Made by a program: the position numbers and the translations under genes. The notes beneath the pieces were generated by a model, which saw only the letters and a program-made list of their open reading frames with translations, had not been told where the DNA came from and did not search any database. From Lysobacteraceae bacterium (GTDB taxonomy: Bacteria > Pseudomonadota > Gammaproteobacteria > Steroidobacterales > Steroidobacteraceae), in assembly GCA_012516015.1 (NCBI GenBank), contig JAAYXG010000718.1, forward strand, positions 1-6,403: a stretch of DNA of 6,403 bases, read 5' to 3'. Within the stretch, counting starts at the first letter, position 1. Each line of letters begins with the position of its first letter. Shown here one piece after another: positions 1 to 6,218 of this stretch.

Positions 1-212
1 CCGTGGATACCGGCCTTGTTCTTGATCGCGGAAACCGTTCGGCGCAATCGAGCCGCAATGATGTGCGCTGGAACACCTGCGTCAGCCAACGCTCGGAGCT
101 GGCGGATTTCTTCTCGTGACCAGGATCGAGGCGTTCGACCGGGAATGCGTCCCCGACAGTCGAACGAGCCCGAAACTTCCGTCAAGAAGGCTTTTGCCGG
201 TCGTTGTGACAT
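1..212 (-). CDS. Small SANT/Myb-like helix-turn-helix protein, 3' end outside window
   Basis: Translating the reverse strand from the ATG at 212-210 gives an open frame of 70 complete codons that runs off the left edge, so the C-terminus is missing. The N-terminal 30 residues are basic and Pro/Gly-rich with no clear fold. From Trp31 the protein reads WSREEIRQLRALADAGVPA, followed by HIIAARLRRTVSAIKNKAG. This is the pattern of small bacterial SANT/Myb-like or GcrA-like HTH proteins: a Trp plus acidic first helix, an IAxxL second helix and a RTVSAIKxKA recognition helix. It is therefore probably a DNA-binding protein, but its target is unknown. A strong ribosome binding site (AAGGAG at 223-218, five bases from the ATG) fixes the start. 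It lies 49 bases downstream of the CoA-transferase gene on the same strand and could be read through from the operon or have its own promoter. Its role in the pathway, if any, is not visible. Confidence 0.72.
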   Translation of the reverse strand, partial: MSQRPAKAFLTEVSGSFDCRGRIPGRTPRSWSREEIRQLRALADAGVPAHIIAARLRRTVSAIKNKAGIH

Positions 213-217
213 CTAGT

Positions 218-223
218 CTCCTT
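218..223 (-). promoter_or_regulatory. Ribosome binding site of the small HTH gene
   Basis: AAGGAG on the minus strand, five bases before the ATG at 212-210. It is the best Shine-Dalgarno match in the window and supports the partial gene at the left edge as a real, independently initiated gene. Confidence 0.75.
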
Positions 224-246
224 CGCGTTCGTGACCTTCAATCACT

Positions 247-261
247 ACGGCTGCGAGCCGT
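247..261 (-). terminator. Stem-loop directly after the CoA-transferase stop codon (possible weak terminator)
   Basis: ACGGCT-CGC-AGCCGT on the minus strand is a perfect six-base-pair stem with a three-base loop. It starts immediately after the TGA at 264-262. No run of T follows it, so it is not a classical intrinsic terminator. It may end the operon weakly, protect the mRNA 3' end, or be chance in GC-rich DNA. Confidence 0.3.
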
Positions 262-1500
262 TCATCGACTCGTCTTACCATCCGCGCTCGTGCGCGGCGG
301 AGCCGCGCCTATCACTTTCGCTGCCGCGAGCGCTTCGATCTCGTCTCGACTCATGCCCAGCTCTTCGAGCGCCGCGAACGTGTCTTCCCCGGCGCGAGCC
401 AGCTTCCCTTCGCGCGCCGGCCGGCGACCATCGAGCTCGAGGGGCAGCTTCGGCAGCTTCGTGCGCACGCCATTCGGCAACGTCACATCGGCGAGGCCGC
501 CGCTCGTAAGCAAGTGCGGATCGTCGAACATGTCCTCGGGTCGATTGATCGGCGCGAACGGAATGCCCGCGCGCTCGAGGATCGAAACGAGCTCGCTGCG
601 ATCGAACCCGCGGAACAGCTCGCGCACCTGCGGCAACAACTTGTCGCGTGCGTGGACTCTTTGCGTGTTCGTCCGATACTCGGGATTCGCACCCAACTCG
701 GTGAGGCCGAACGCCTCGCAGAACGTGACCCACAGCGCATCGGAGACGACGCCCACGAAGACCTGCTGCTGGTCGCGCGTATCGAAGACGTCGTAGATCG
801 CCCAAGCGGAGACCCGCACCGGCATCGGGCGCGCGGCCTCACCGGTTACGGCCTTCTGAGCCATGTGCTGACCGATCAGATAGACGGTCGTCTCGAACAG
901 CGCGCTGCTGACTTTCTGTCCGCGACCGGTGCGATGGCGCTGTTCGAGCGCTGCGAGAATGCCGATCACGCCGAACATGCCGCCCGTCACGTCGATGACG
1001 GATGCACCTGCACGGAGCGGGCGGCCGGGAGGGCCCGTCATATATGCGAGCCCGCCCATCATTTGAGCGACTTCGTCGAGCGCGGTACGGCGCTCGTAGG
1101 GACCCGAGAGGAAGCCCTTCTCCGAGCAATAGATCAATCGCGGATTCTCTTGCGCGAGTGTCTCGTATCCGAGGCCGAGCTTCTCCATCGTTCCCGCGCG
1201 GAAGTTCTCCACGACGACATCGGCTTTCGCCGTCAGGCGACGCACGATCGCCAAGCCGCGCGGGTCCTTGAGATTGAGACAGACACTCTTCTTGCCGCGG
1301 TTGTACATCGGGAAATAGCCCGCGCCGGAGCCGACGAGCTCGCGCGTCGCATCGCCGCCGACCGGTTCGATGCGGGTCACGTCCGCACCAAGATCGGCGA
1401 GGATCGCGCCGACCGCGGGACCCATCACCATGTGGGTGAATTGGATGACTCGCAAACCCGAGAGCGGCAGATTTGCGTCTGTGTTCTCTGTGGAGGACAT
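262..1500 (-). CDS. Class III (CaiB/BaiF family) CoA-transferase
   Basis: Predicted cytoplasmic enzyme of 412 residues, normal length for the family, that moves CoA from a donor thioester to a carboxylic acid. Family features in order: LSGLRVIQFTHMVMGP at 13-28, the NRGKKSV...NLKDPRG nucleotide/CoA-binding stretch at 67-82, ADVVVENFRAGTMEKLGLGY at 93-112, ALDEVAQMMGG at 140-150, and GASVIDVTGGMFGVIGILAA at 165-184. Asp170 in the last block is at the position of the catalytic Asp of formyl-CoA transferase. The C-terminal part includes IPFAPINRPEDMFDDPH at 313-329. The ATG at 1500 was chosen because GAGGAG lies at 1515-1510, nine bases upstream; the frame stays open far upstream, but only as a shadow inside the lyase gene. 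The start is two bases after the lyase stop, so translation is probably coupled. In this operon it probably activates the hydroxy-diacid made by the dehydratase so that the lyase can cleave it. Donor and acceptor acids cannot be read from the sequence. Confidence 0.92.
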   Translation of the reverse strand: MSSTENTDANLPLSGLRVIQFTHMVMGPAVGAILADLGADVTRIEPVGGDATRELVGSGAGYFPMYNRGKKSVCLNLKDPRGLAIVRRLTAKADVVVENFRAGTMEKLGLGYETLAQENPRLIYCSEKGFLSGPYERRTALDEVAQMMGGLAYMTGPPGRPLRAGASVIDVTGGMFGVIGILAALEQRHRTGRGQKVSSALFETTVYLIGQHMAQKAVTGEAARPMPVRVSAWAIYDVFDTRDQQQVFVGVVSDALWVTFCEAFGLTELGANPEYRTNTQRVHARDKLLPQVRELFRGFDRSELVSILERAGIPFAPINRPEDMFDDPHLLTSGGLADVTLPNGVRTKLPKLPLELDGRRPAREGKLARAGEDTFAALEELGMSRDEIEALAAAKVIGAAPPRTSADGKTSR

Positions 1501-1502
1501 GT

Positions 1503-2441
1503 TCACGTTCTCCTCGAGGCCGGCGTGAAACCGAGCGGCAAGCCTGCTTCCGGCACGAATCCGTACATCGGTTCCTGCGGCAGTGCATTGAGCAGAATGC
1601 CGCGAACCTGTAGGAGCCGCTCGAGATCGATGCCCGTGTCGAGGCCCATCGCTTCGAGCATGAAGACCAAGTCCTCGGTGACCACGTTGCCCGAAGCGCC
1701 CGGAGCGAATGGACAACCGCCGAGCCCGCCGAGCGAAGAATCGAAAGTCGTAATGCCGACGTCCAAACCCGCGAGCACGTTCGCGAGGCCGAGCCCGCGC
1801 GTATTGTGGAGATGGAGCCCGTTGAGCGCCGTCTCCCCGACGGCAGCGCGCACCGCTTTCACCAAACGCTTCACTTGCGCCGGATTCGCATAGCCGCTGG
1901 TGTCGGCGAGGCCGACCTCGTCGCAGCCGGCGTGCATGAGCTTCTCGGCGAGCTCCACGATCGTTCGCTCGGGCACGTCGCCTTCGATCGTGCAGCCGAA
2001 CGCGGTCGAGATACCCCCTTCGAAATGCGGCCGCGATTCGGCCGGCAGCTCGCGCAGCATGGTCGCGATCGAGCACACTTCATCGAGCACCTGCGCGTGC
2101 GTACGGCGCAGGTTCTTCAAGCTATGGGTCTCAGAGGCAGAAAGCGGCAGCGTGATCTTGTGCGCACCGGCCTCGACCGCGAGCTGCGCACCTTTCAGAT
2201 TCGGCACCAGCACTGCGACGGTGAGATCGGGGATGGTGCGCGCGTGCCGGACCACGGCAGCGGTATCCGCGAGCTGCGGCAGCAGATCCGGGCGCACGAA
2301 GCTCCCGACTTCGATCTCGCGCACGCCCGCGGCGGCCTCCGCGGAGATCCAGGCGCACTTCGCCTCGAGCGGCATGATGCTGCGAATGCTCTGCAATCCA
2401 TCGCGCGGTCCGACCTCACTGACGAGAATGCGAGTTGGCAT
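1503..2441 (-). CDS. Hydroxymethylglutaryl-CoA lyase-like DRE-TIM metallolyase
   Basis: A 312-residue TIM-barrel lyase. The family cleaves 3-hydroxy-acyl-CoA diacids by a retro-Claisen reaction; the classic one splits HMG-CoA to acetyl-CoA and acetoacetate. Landmarks are GPRDGLQ at 11-17 (Arg13 catalytic, Asp14 metal ligand), EVGSFVRPDLLPQLAD at 44-59 (Glu44), GISTAFGC at 143-150, GLADTSGYANP at 177-187, HLHNTRG at 210-216 (His210 and His212 metal ligands), and SSLGGLGGCPFAPGASGN at 235-252. The last block carries the active-site loop Cys243 and metal ligand Asn252. All expected metal and catalytic positions are present, so it should be active. In human and Bacillus enzymes the residue after the second ligand His is Asp; here it is Asn213 (HNTRG). 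The gene starts 15 bases after the small dehydratase subunit, with TGAGGA overlapping that gene's stop as a rather distant ribosome binding site. Given its neighbours, the substrate may be a citramalyl-CoA-like ester rather than HMG-CoA; this is inference. Confidence 0.9.
   Translation of the reverse strand: MPTRILVSEVGPRDGLQSIRSIMPLEAKCAWISAEAAAGVREIEVGSFVRPDLLPQLADTAAVVRHARTIPDLTVAVLVPNLKGAQLAVEAGAHKITLPLSASETHSLKNLRRTHAQVLDEVCSIATMLRELPAESRPHFEGGISTAFGCTIEGDVPERTIVELAEKLMHAGCDEVGLADTSGYANPAQVKRLVKAVRAAVGETALNGLHLHNTRGLGLANVLAGLDVGITTFDSSLGGLGGCPFAPGASGNVVTEDLVFMLEAMGLDTGIDLERLLQVRGILLNALPQEPMYGFVPEAGLPLGFTPASRRT
1510..1515 (-). promoter_or_regulatory. Ribosome binding site of the CoA-transferase gene
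   Basis: GAGGAG nine bases before the ATG at 1500, located within the last codons of the lyase gene. It decides the start among several upstream in-frame possibilities. Confidence 0.65.
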
Positions 2442-2456
2442 CGTTAACGCGAGTCC

Positions 2457-3083
2457 TCAAGTTTCCAGATAGATCCAGGGTCTGCGTGCTCGATCCGACG
2501 CGAGGAAGGCATCGATCTCGGGGCGCTTCGTCAGCGTGAGATCGATCTCGTCCAAGCCGGACAGCAGCATCTCCTTCAGATGCGCATCGATCTCGAAGCG
2601 ACGACGCTCTCCGTCATGCGCAACCACCTCTTGCGCATCGAGATCGATCGTAACTTTGTGCTCCTGAGGGTTTGCTGCAACCTTCTCGGCGAGCTCCCGA
2701 ACGATCGGCTCCGCCAGGCGAATCGGCGCGATGCCGTTGCGCACGCAGTTGTTGTAGAAGATCGGCGAGAAGCTCGGCGCAATCACCGCGCGGAATCCGT
2801 ACTCGCGCAATGCCCACACGGCATGCTCGCGGCTCGAACCGCATCCGAAATTCTCGCCGGCGAGCAAGATGCGAACGCCTCGGTACTCGGGTCGATTCAA
2901 GACGAACCGGGGATTCGGCTCTCTTCCGCCGATCTGCGTGTATCTCCAGCCTGCGAAGAGCCCATCGGCAAGACCGGTCTTCGCGCCCGACTTCATCTCG
3001 CGGGAAGGAATGATCGCGTCGGTGTCGACGTTCGCGTATAGCAACGGCGCCGCAATCGCCGTGAGACGTTCGAACTTCTCAAT
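2457..3083 (-). CDS. leuD: 3-isopropylmalate dehydratase-type hydro-lyase, small subunit (LeuD family), ATT start proposed
   Basis: Small swivelling-domain subunit that completes the active site of the aconitase-family enzyme encoded just upstream. Motifs are NVDTDAIIP at 18-26, GLFAGWRY at 41-48, PNPRFVLN at 56-63, GENFGCGSSREH at 76-87 and SFSPIFYNNC at 104-113. The first standard start codon is TTG at 3044, but that would give a protein beginning LYANVDTD and lacking the conserved first strand. The codons upstream, back to an in-frame TGA at 3092-3090, read AEIEKFERLTAIAAPLL, matching the usual LeuD N-terminus (MxKFxxxTGxxxPL). The start is therefore placed at the ATT codon 3083-3081, giving 208 residues against about 200 in E. 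coli. GGTGAG at 3094-3089 is a plausible ribosome binding site. Only one base separates this start from the large-subunit stop, so coupled translation is likely. The SREM sequence after NVDTDAIIP replaces the KQFL-type sequence of biosynthetic LeuD, which suggests a different substrate. Confidence 0.88.
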   Translation of the reverse strand: MEKFERLTAIAAPLLYANVDTDAIIPSREMKSGAKTGLADGLFAGWRYTQIGGREPNPRFVLNRPEYRGVRILLAGENFGCGSSREHAVWALREYGFRAVIAPSFSPIFYNNCVRNGIAPIRLAEPIVRELAEKVAANPQEHKVTIDLDAQEVVAHDGERRRFEIDAHLKEMLLSGLDEIDLTLTKRPEIDAFLASDRARRPWIYLET

Positions 3084-3084
3084 C

Positions 3085-4500
3085 TCAGCTCACCATGCTG
3101 CGGACATCGGCGATGCGGCCCGCGATCGCGCTGGCGGCCACCGTCTCCGGGCTCGCGATGTGTGTTCGCGTATTCGGACCTTGACGGCTTTCGAAGTTGC
3201 GGTTCGTCGAGGAGACGACTCGCTGACGCTCACCGAAGCTCTCACCGCCCGCGAAGAAGCACATCGAGCAGCCGGACTCTCGCCACTCGAACCCCGCGTC
3301 TCGAAAGATGCGATCGAGCCCCTCCGCTTCGGCCTGCCGCTTGACGGCGCTCGAGCCGGGCACGCAGATCGCCTTGACGCCCTCGGCGATCCGGCGGCCG
3401 CGCAGGATTGCAGCCGCGCGACGCAAGTCGGTGATGCGGCTGTTCGTGCATGACCCGATGAACGCGCCATCGATCATCATGCTCGACATGGGCGCGCCGG
3501 GCTCTATGCCCATGTATTCGATAGCGCGCTCATAGGCTTCGCGGGTCGCACCGGAATCCTCTTGGCGCGGGACGCGTCCGGTAACCGGCACCGCGTGCTG
3601 CGGGCTCGTGCCCCACGTGATCATCGGAGCGAAACGATCCGTTCGCACTGCGATCTCGCGATCGAACTGCACTCCGTCATCGGAATGCAGCGTGCGCCAG
3701 TGGCCGAGCGCTCGATCCCAGAGCTCATCGCGCGGCGCAAAGGTTCTGCCGCGCAAGTACTCGAAGATTTTTTCATCCGGCGCGATGAGCGCAGTCACCG
3801 CCGAAAATTCAGTCGCCATGTTACACAGCGTGAGGCGACCTTCGACGTCGAGCGCGCGCACTGCGCTGCCCGCAAACTCCACGACGTAGCCATTGCCGCC
3901 CGCGGAGCCGTGCGCGCTAATCAGCGCGAGACTCAGATCCTTGGCGCTCACGCCTCGGTCTAGCTCGCCGTCGAACGTAACCCGCATGGTCTTCGGCTTA
4001 CGAACTCGCAATGTTCCGGTCGCAAGCGCGTGCTCCGCTTCCGTCGTGCCGATCCCCCACGCGAACGCGCCGAGCGCGCCTTGCGTGCACGTGTGACTGT
4101 CCGGGCAGACGAGCGTCGCGCCGGGCAACACGATACCCAGCTCGGGGGAAATCACGTGGACGATGCCTTGCTCGGGCGCACCGATATCGAACAGCCGGAT
4201 CTTCGCGCTCGTCGCGCGTGCTCGCGTTTCTCGAATCAGCGCTTCGCCGCCCGGAACACGCGTCGCGTCGCCTCGTCCGGATCTCGTTTCCACGATGTGA
4301 TCCATCGTGCAGAACACGCGCGCGGGATCGGCGATCGGCCGACCGACACGATCGAGCTCGCGCAGCGCAATCGCACCGGTGCGCTCGTGAAGCAACACAC
4401 GGTCGATCGCAATGAGACTCGTATCGCCGCCGAGCTCGGCAACGACGTGGTCGGACCAGATTTTGTCGAACAGCGTGCGCGGAGCTGCGCTCGAGCTCAT
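3085..4500 (-). CDS. leuC: 3-isopropylmalate dehydratase-type hydro-lyase, large subunit (LeuC/aconitase family)
   Basis: Catalytic subunit of a [4Fe-4S] hydro-lyase, 471 residues (E. coli LeuC has 466). Family blocks are RTLFDKIWSDHVV at 8-20, TMDHIVETRS at 65-74, VCPDSHTCTQGALGAFAWGI at 131-150, GTTEAEHALATGTL at 151-164, FIGSCTNSRITDLRRAA at 347-363, and SGCSMC at 409-414, then STNRNFESRQGP at 430-441. The cluster ligands are Cys351, Cys411 and Cys414 with the family spacing, so the enzyme should be active. The 18 residues between Cys414 and NRNFE (FFAGGESFGE...) keep the normal length but differ from the biosynthetic LAMNPD...GERCASTS pattern. The ATG at 4500 is preferred over the one at 4530: GGAG lies five bases upstream and the protein then begins at the usual place. 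It forms a heterodimer with the next gene's product. The likely job is hydration/dehydration of a branched unsaturated diacid such as citraconate or dimethylmaleate rather than leucine synthesis, judged from context and the loop. Confidence 0.92.
   Translation of the reverse strand: MSSSAAPRTLFDKIWSDHVVAELGGDTSLIAIDRVLLHERTGAIALRELDRVGRPIADPARVFCTMDHIVETRSGRGDATRVPGGEALIRETRARATSAKIRLFDIGAPEQGIVHVISPELGIVLPGATLVCPDSHTCTQGALGAFAWGIGTTEAEHALATGTLRVRKPKTMRVTFDGELDRGVSAKDLSLALISAHGSAGGNGYVVEFAGSAVRALDVEGRLTLCNMATEFSAVTALIAPDEKIFEYLRGRTFAPRDELWDRALGHWRTLHSDDGVQFDREIAVRTDRFAPMITWGTSPQHAVPVTGRVPRQEDSGATREAYERAIEYMGIEPGAPMSSMMIDGAFIGSCTNSRITDLRRAAAILRGRRIAEGVKAICVPGSSAVKRQAEAEGLDRIFRDAGFEWRESGCSMCFFAGGESFGERQRVVSSTNRNFESRQGPNTRTHIASPETVAASAIAGRIADVRSMVS
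3089..3094 (-). promoter_or_regulatory. Candidate ribosome binding site for the ATT-initiated small subunit
   Basis: GGTGAG, five bases before the ATT at 3083, overlapping the last codons of the large-subunit gene. Together with the one-base gap after that gene's TGA, it makes termination-coupled initiation at the unusual start credible. Confidence 0.45.
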
Positions 4501-4505
4501 CGCGA

Positions 4506-4509
4506 CTCC
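4506..4509 (-). promoter_or_regulatory. Ribosome binding site deciding the large-subunit start
   Basis: GGAG five bases before the ATG at 4500. The alternative in-frame ATG at 4530 has only CGACAAGCG ahead of it, no convincing ribosome binding site, and would add ten residues not usual in the family. Confidence 0.55.
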
Positions 4510-4539
4510 GCTGTGACTGCGCTCGCTCATCGCTTGTCG

Positions 4540-6012
4540 TCAATAGGGCCGCTGCAGATAGCGCCCGCGCGGCTCACCCACGACCTTGCCGTCGTCGTAG
4601 ATCAGCTCGCCGCGAAGATACGTGTTCGTGACCTTCCCCTGGAGCTCCAGGCCCTCGAACGGAGTGTAGCCTTGTGCAGACGGAGACTCGGACGCGCGCA
4701 CCGTGAACGATTGATCCGGATCGACGAGCACGATGTCCGCATCGAAGCCCGGCGCAAGATCGCCCTTGCTGGGCAACCCGAAGCGGCGCGCCGGGTTCCA
4801 AGAGGTCAACTCCGCAACGCGATTGAGCGCGAGCCCTCGTCGACGTCCCTCTGTCAGCAGAGCGGAGAGCAGATACTCGGCGCCGCCGAAGCCGGATTTC
4901 GCCAAGAAGACTTCCTTCGGCTGCTCGCGATCGAGCTTGAGCTCGTGACGGCAGCACGCGTGATCGGAGCAGACCCAGTCGATCTTGCCTTCCAGCAGTT
5001 TCTCCCACAGATACTCCACGTCTTCGCGCGCGCGAATCGGCGGATTGACCTTCGCATAGGCGCCCGTCGGCGCATCGTAGTCGAGGACGAGATGCGCAAT
5101 CGTCACCTCGCGCTTGAAGTTCACGTGCGGAAACGTCTCGGCCATCGCGAGCGCAGCGTCGAGCGCTTTGCGCGAGGACAGATGCAGCAAGTTGATGTTG
5201 GTGCATTCGGTCTCGTGTGCCAGATACGAAGCGATGCACACGGCGAGACCTTCGGAATGGGGCGGCCTCGCGGCGCTGTACGCACGCAAACCGGTGAGCT
5301 TGCCCTCCTCGCGCACGATCTTCGTGTATGCCGCCATGATTTCGGGCGTCTCGCAATGCAGACTAAGGGAGATCGCATCGCGCAAATGGGGAAACGCCTG
5401 CATCGCTCCGGTGACTCCGCGCATCACGAACTCGAAGTGCGCGACGTCGTACTTCTCGTCGGGGCGAATCATCAGGAACTTATGCTGCTGGTTCGATGCA
5501 CCGTGCAAACCGTAGCCGCCGTAGAACATGAAGATCTTGAAGGACGTCACGCCGAACTTCTCGATCAGCATCGGAATCTCGCCGATCTGACTCGAGTCGA
5601 CCGGCGCCGGGTGATACGCGTAATCGACGTAGAAGCGGCCTTCGCTGGCATCGAGCACTTCCGGGAAGAACTGCTCGTACGGCCCACCCTTGTTGAGGTA
5701 GTACTGGCCGGTGCGCATGTAGTTGAGGCTCGATGTGACGCCGCCCTGAGCCGCGGCACGGCTTTCGGTCAACGCATCCTCAGCCAGCGGGGAATAGATC
5801 CCCGTGTGCATGTGGGCATCGACGAGGCCGGGGAATGCGAGCTGTCCCTTACCGTCGACGACACACTTGGCAGCTTCGGCTTTCACCTGTGGGCCCGCGC
5901 TGACAATCTTGCCGCCGCTGATCGCGATATCCCCGCTTTCGACTCGCGCCGCCAAGGGCCGCACAATCCGCACGTTCTTGATCAGCAGATCGTATTTTGA
6001 GTTCACATCCAC
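4540..6012 (-). CDS. Cyclic amidohydrolase, dihydropyrimidinase/hydantoinase/allantoinase family
   Basis: A 490-residue metal-dependent hydrolase of the amidohydrolase superfamily, which opens cyclic amides or imides such as hydantoins, dihydropyrimidines, allantoin and dihydroorotate. All binuclear-centre ligands are visible: His67 and His69 in PGLVDAHMHTG, the carboxylated lysine Lys159 in VTSFKIFMFY, His219 in LSLHCET, His277 in LLHLSS and Asp350 in CSDHA. Other family traits are KVNPPIRAREDVEYLWEKL at 321-339 and SWNPARRFGL...KGDLAPGFDADIVLVDP at 404-432. After SDHA the usual Pro-His is replaced by Cys353-Cys354. There is no signal peptide, so it is cytoplasmic. The start is GTG at 6012 (GGAG at 6026-6023, ten bases upstream); GTG at 6006 is a possible alternative and no in-frame ATG exists nearby. 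It is the first gene of the operon, 39 bases ahead of the large dehydratase subunit. Hydantoinase, dihydropyrimidinase and imidase specificities cannot be told apart from sequence; the context favours a cyclic imide or lactam leading to an unsaturated dicarboxylate. Confidence 0.9.
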   Translation of the reverse strand: MDVNSKYDLLIKNVRIVRPLAARVESGDIAISGGKIVSAGPQVKAEAAKCVVDGKGQLAFPGLVDAHMHTGIYSPLAEDALTESRAAAQGGVTSSLNYMRTGQYYLNKGGPYEQFFPEVLDASEGRFYVDYAYHPAPVDSSQIGEIPMLIEKFGVTSFKIFMFYGGYGLHGASNQQHKFLMIRPDEKYDVAHFEFVMRGVTGAMQAFPHLRDAISLSLHCETPEIMAAYTKIVREEGKLTGLRAYSAARPPHSEGLAVCIASYLAHETECTNINLLHLSSRKALDAALAMAETFPHVNFKREVTIAHLVLDYDAPTGAYAKVNPPIRAREDVEYLWEKLLEGKIDWVCSDHACCRHELKLDREQPKEVFLAKSGFGGAEYLLSALLTEGRRRGLALNRVAELTSWNPARRFGLPSKGDLAPGFDADIVLVDPDQSFTVRASESPSAQGYTPFEGLELQGKVTNTYLRGELIYDDGKVVGEPRGRYLQRPY

Positions 6013-6098
6013 CTTTAACGGTCTCCGTCTGTTCTACTTGTGCTGCGGTGGCAGGGGCGCGGCGTTTCCGGTACGTCGGCACTGCAGCAACCACGATC

Positions 6099-6114
6099 AC
6101 TAAGGTAACTTAGT
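6099..6114. promoter_or_regulatory. Candidate operator: 16-base perfect inverted repeat
   Basis: ACTAAG-GTAA-CTTAGT, six-base arms around a four-base centre, in an AT-rich patch within otherwise GC-rich DNA. It sits 87 bases upstream of the operon start and about 120 bases upstream of the regulator start. Size and symmetry suit a dimeric winged-helix regulator such as the adjacent GntR protein. It does not show the GT-N3-AC core common in FadR-type sites, so the match to that regulator is only positional. Confidence 0.5.
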
Positions 6115-6218
6115 TGCACTTGAGATGGAAGCACACGGACGATCCCAGAGGGAAAGCGCCTCATTGGCGCCGGCCGTCTGCCGTCGAGAGCGCGCCATGG
6201 CTGAACGGCATTCGCCGT

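Noticed and set aside
514..1893. A 459-codon open frame on the plus strand
   Set aside because: Antisense to the CoA-transferase and lyase genes, both of which have complete family motifs; its product has no recognisable motif.
1501..2076. Upstream extension of the CoA-transferase frame to 604 residues
   Set aside because: The extra part overlaps the lyase gene in another frame, is low-complexity Arg/Ala-rich, and the family N-terminus begins just after the ATG at 1500 with a good ribosome binding site.
3042..3044. TTG at 3044 as start of the dehydratase small subunit
   Set aside because: It would remove the conserved EKFERLTAIAAPL segment that is clearly encoded in frame upstream.
4501..4530. 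ATG at 4530 as start of the dehydratase large subunit
   Set aside because: It would add ten residues not typical of the family and has no good ribosome binding site, whereas the ATG at 4500 has GGAG five bases upstream.
4030..6000. A 656-codon open frame on the plus strand
   Set aside because: It lies antisense to the amidohydrolase and the dehydratase large subunit, shows no recognisable domain, is Arg/Ala-rich, and is a by-product of the GC-rich codon pattern of the real genes.
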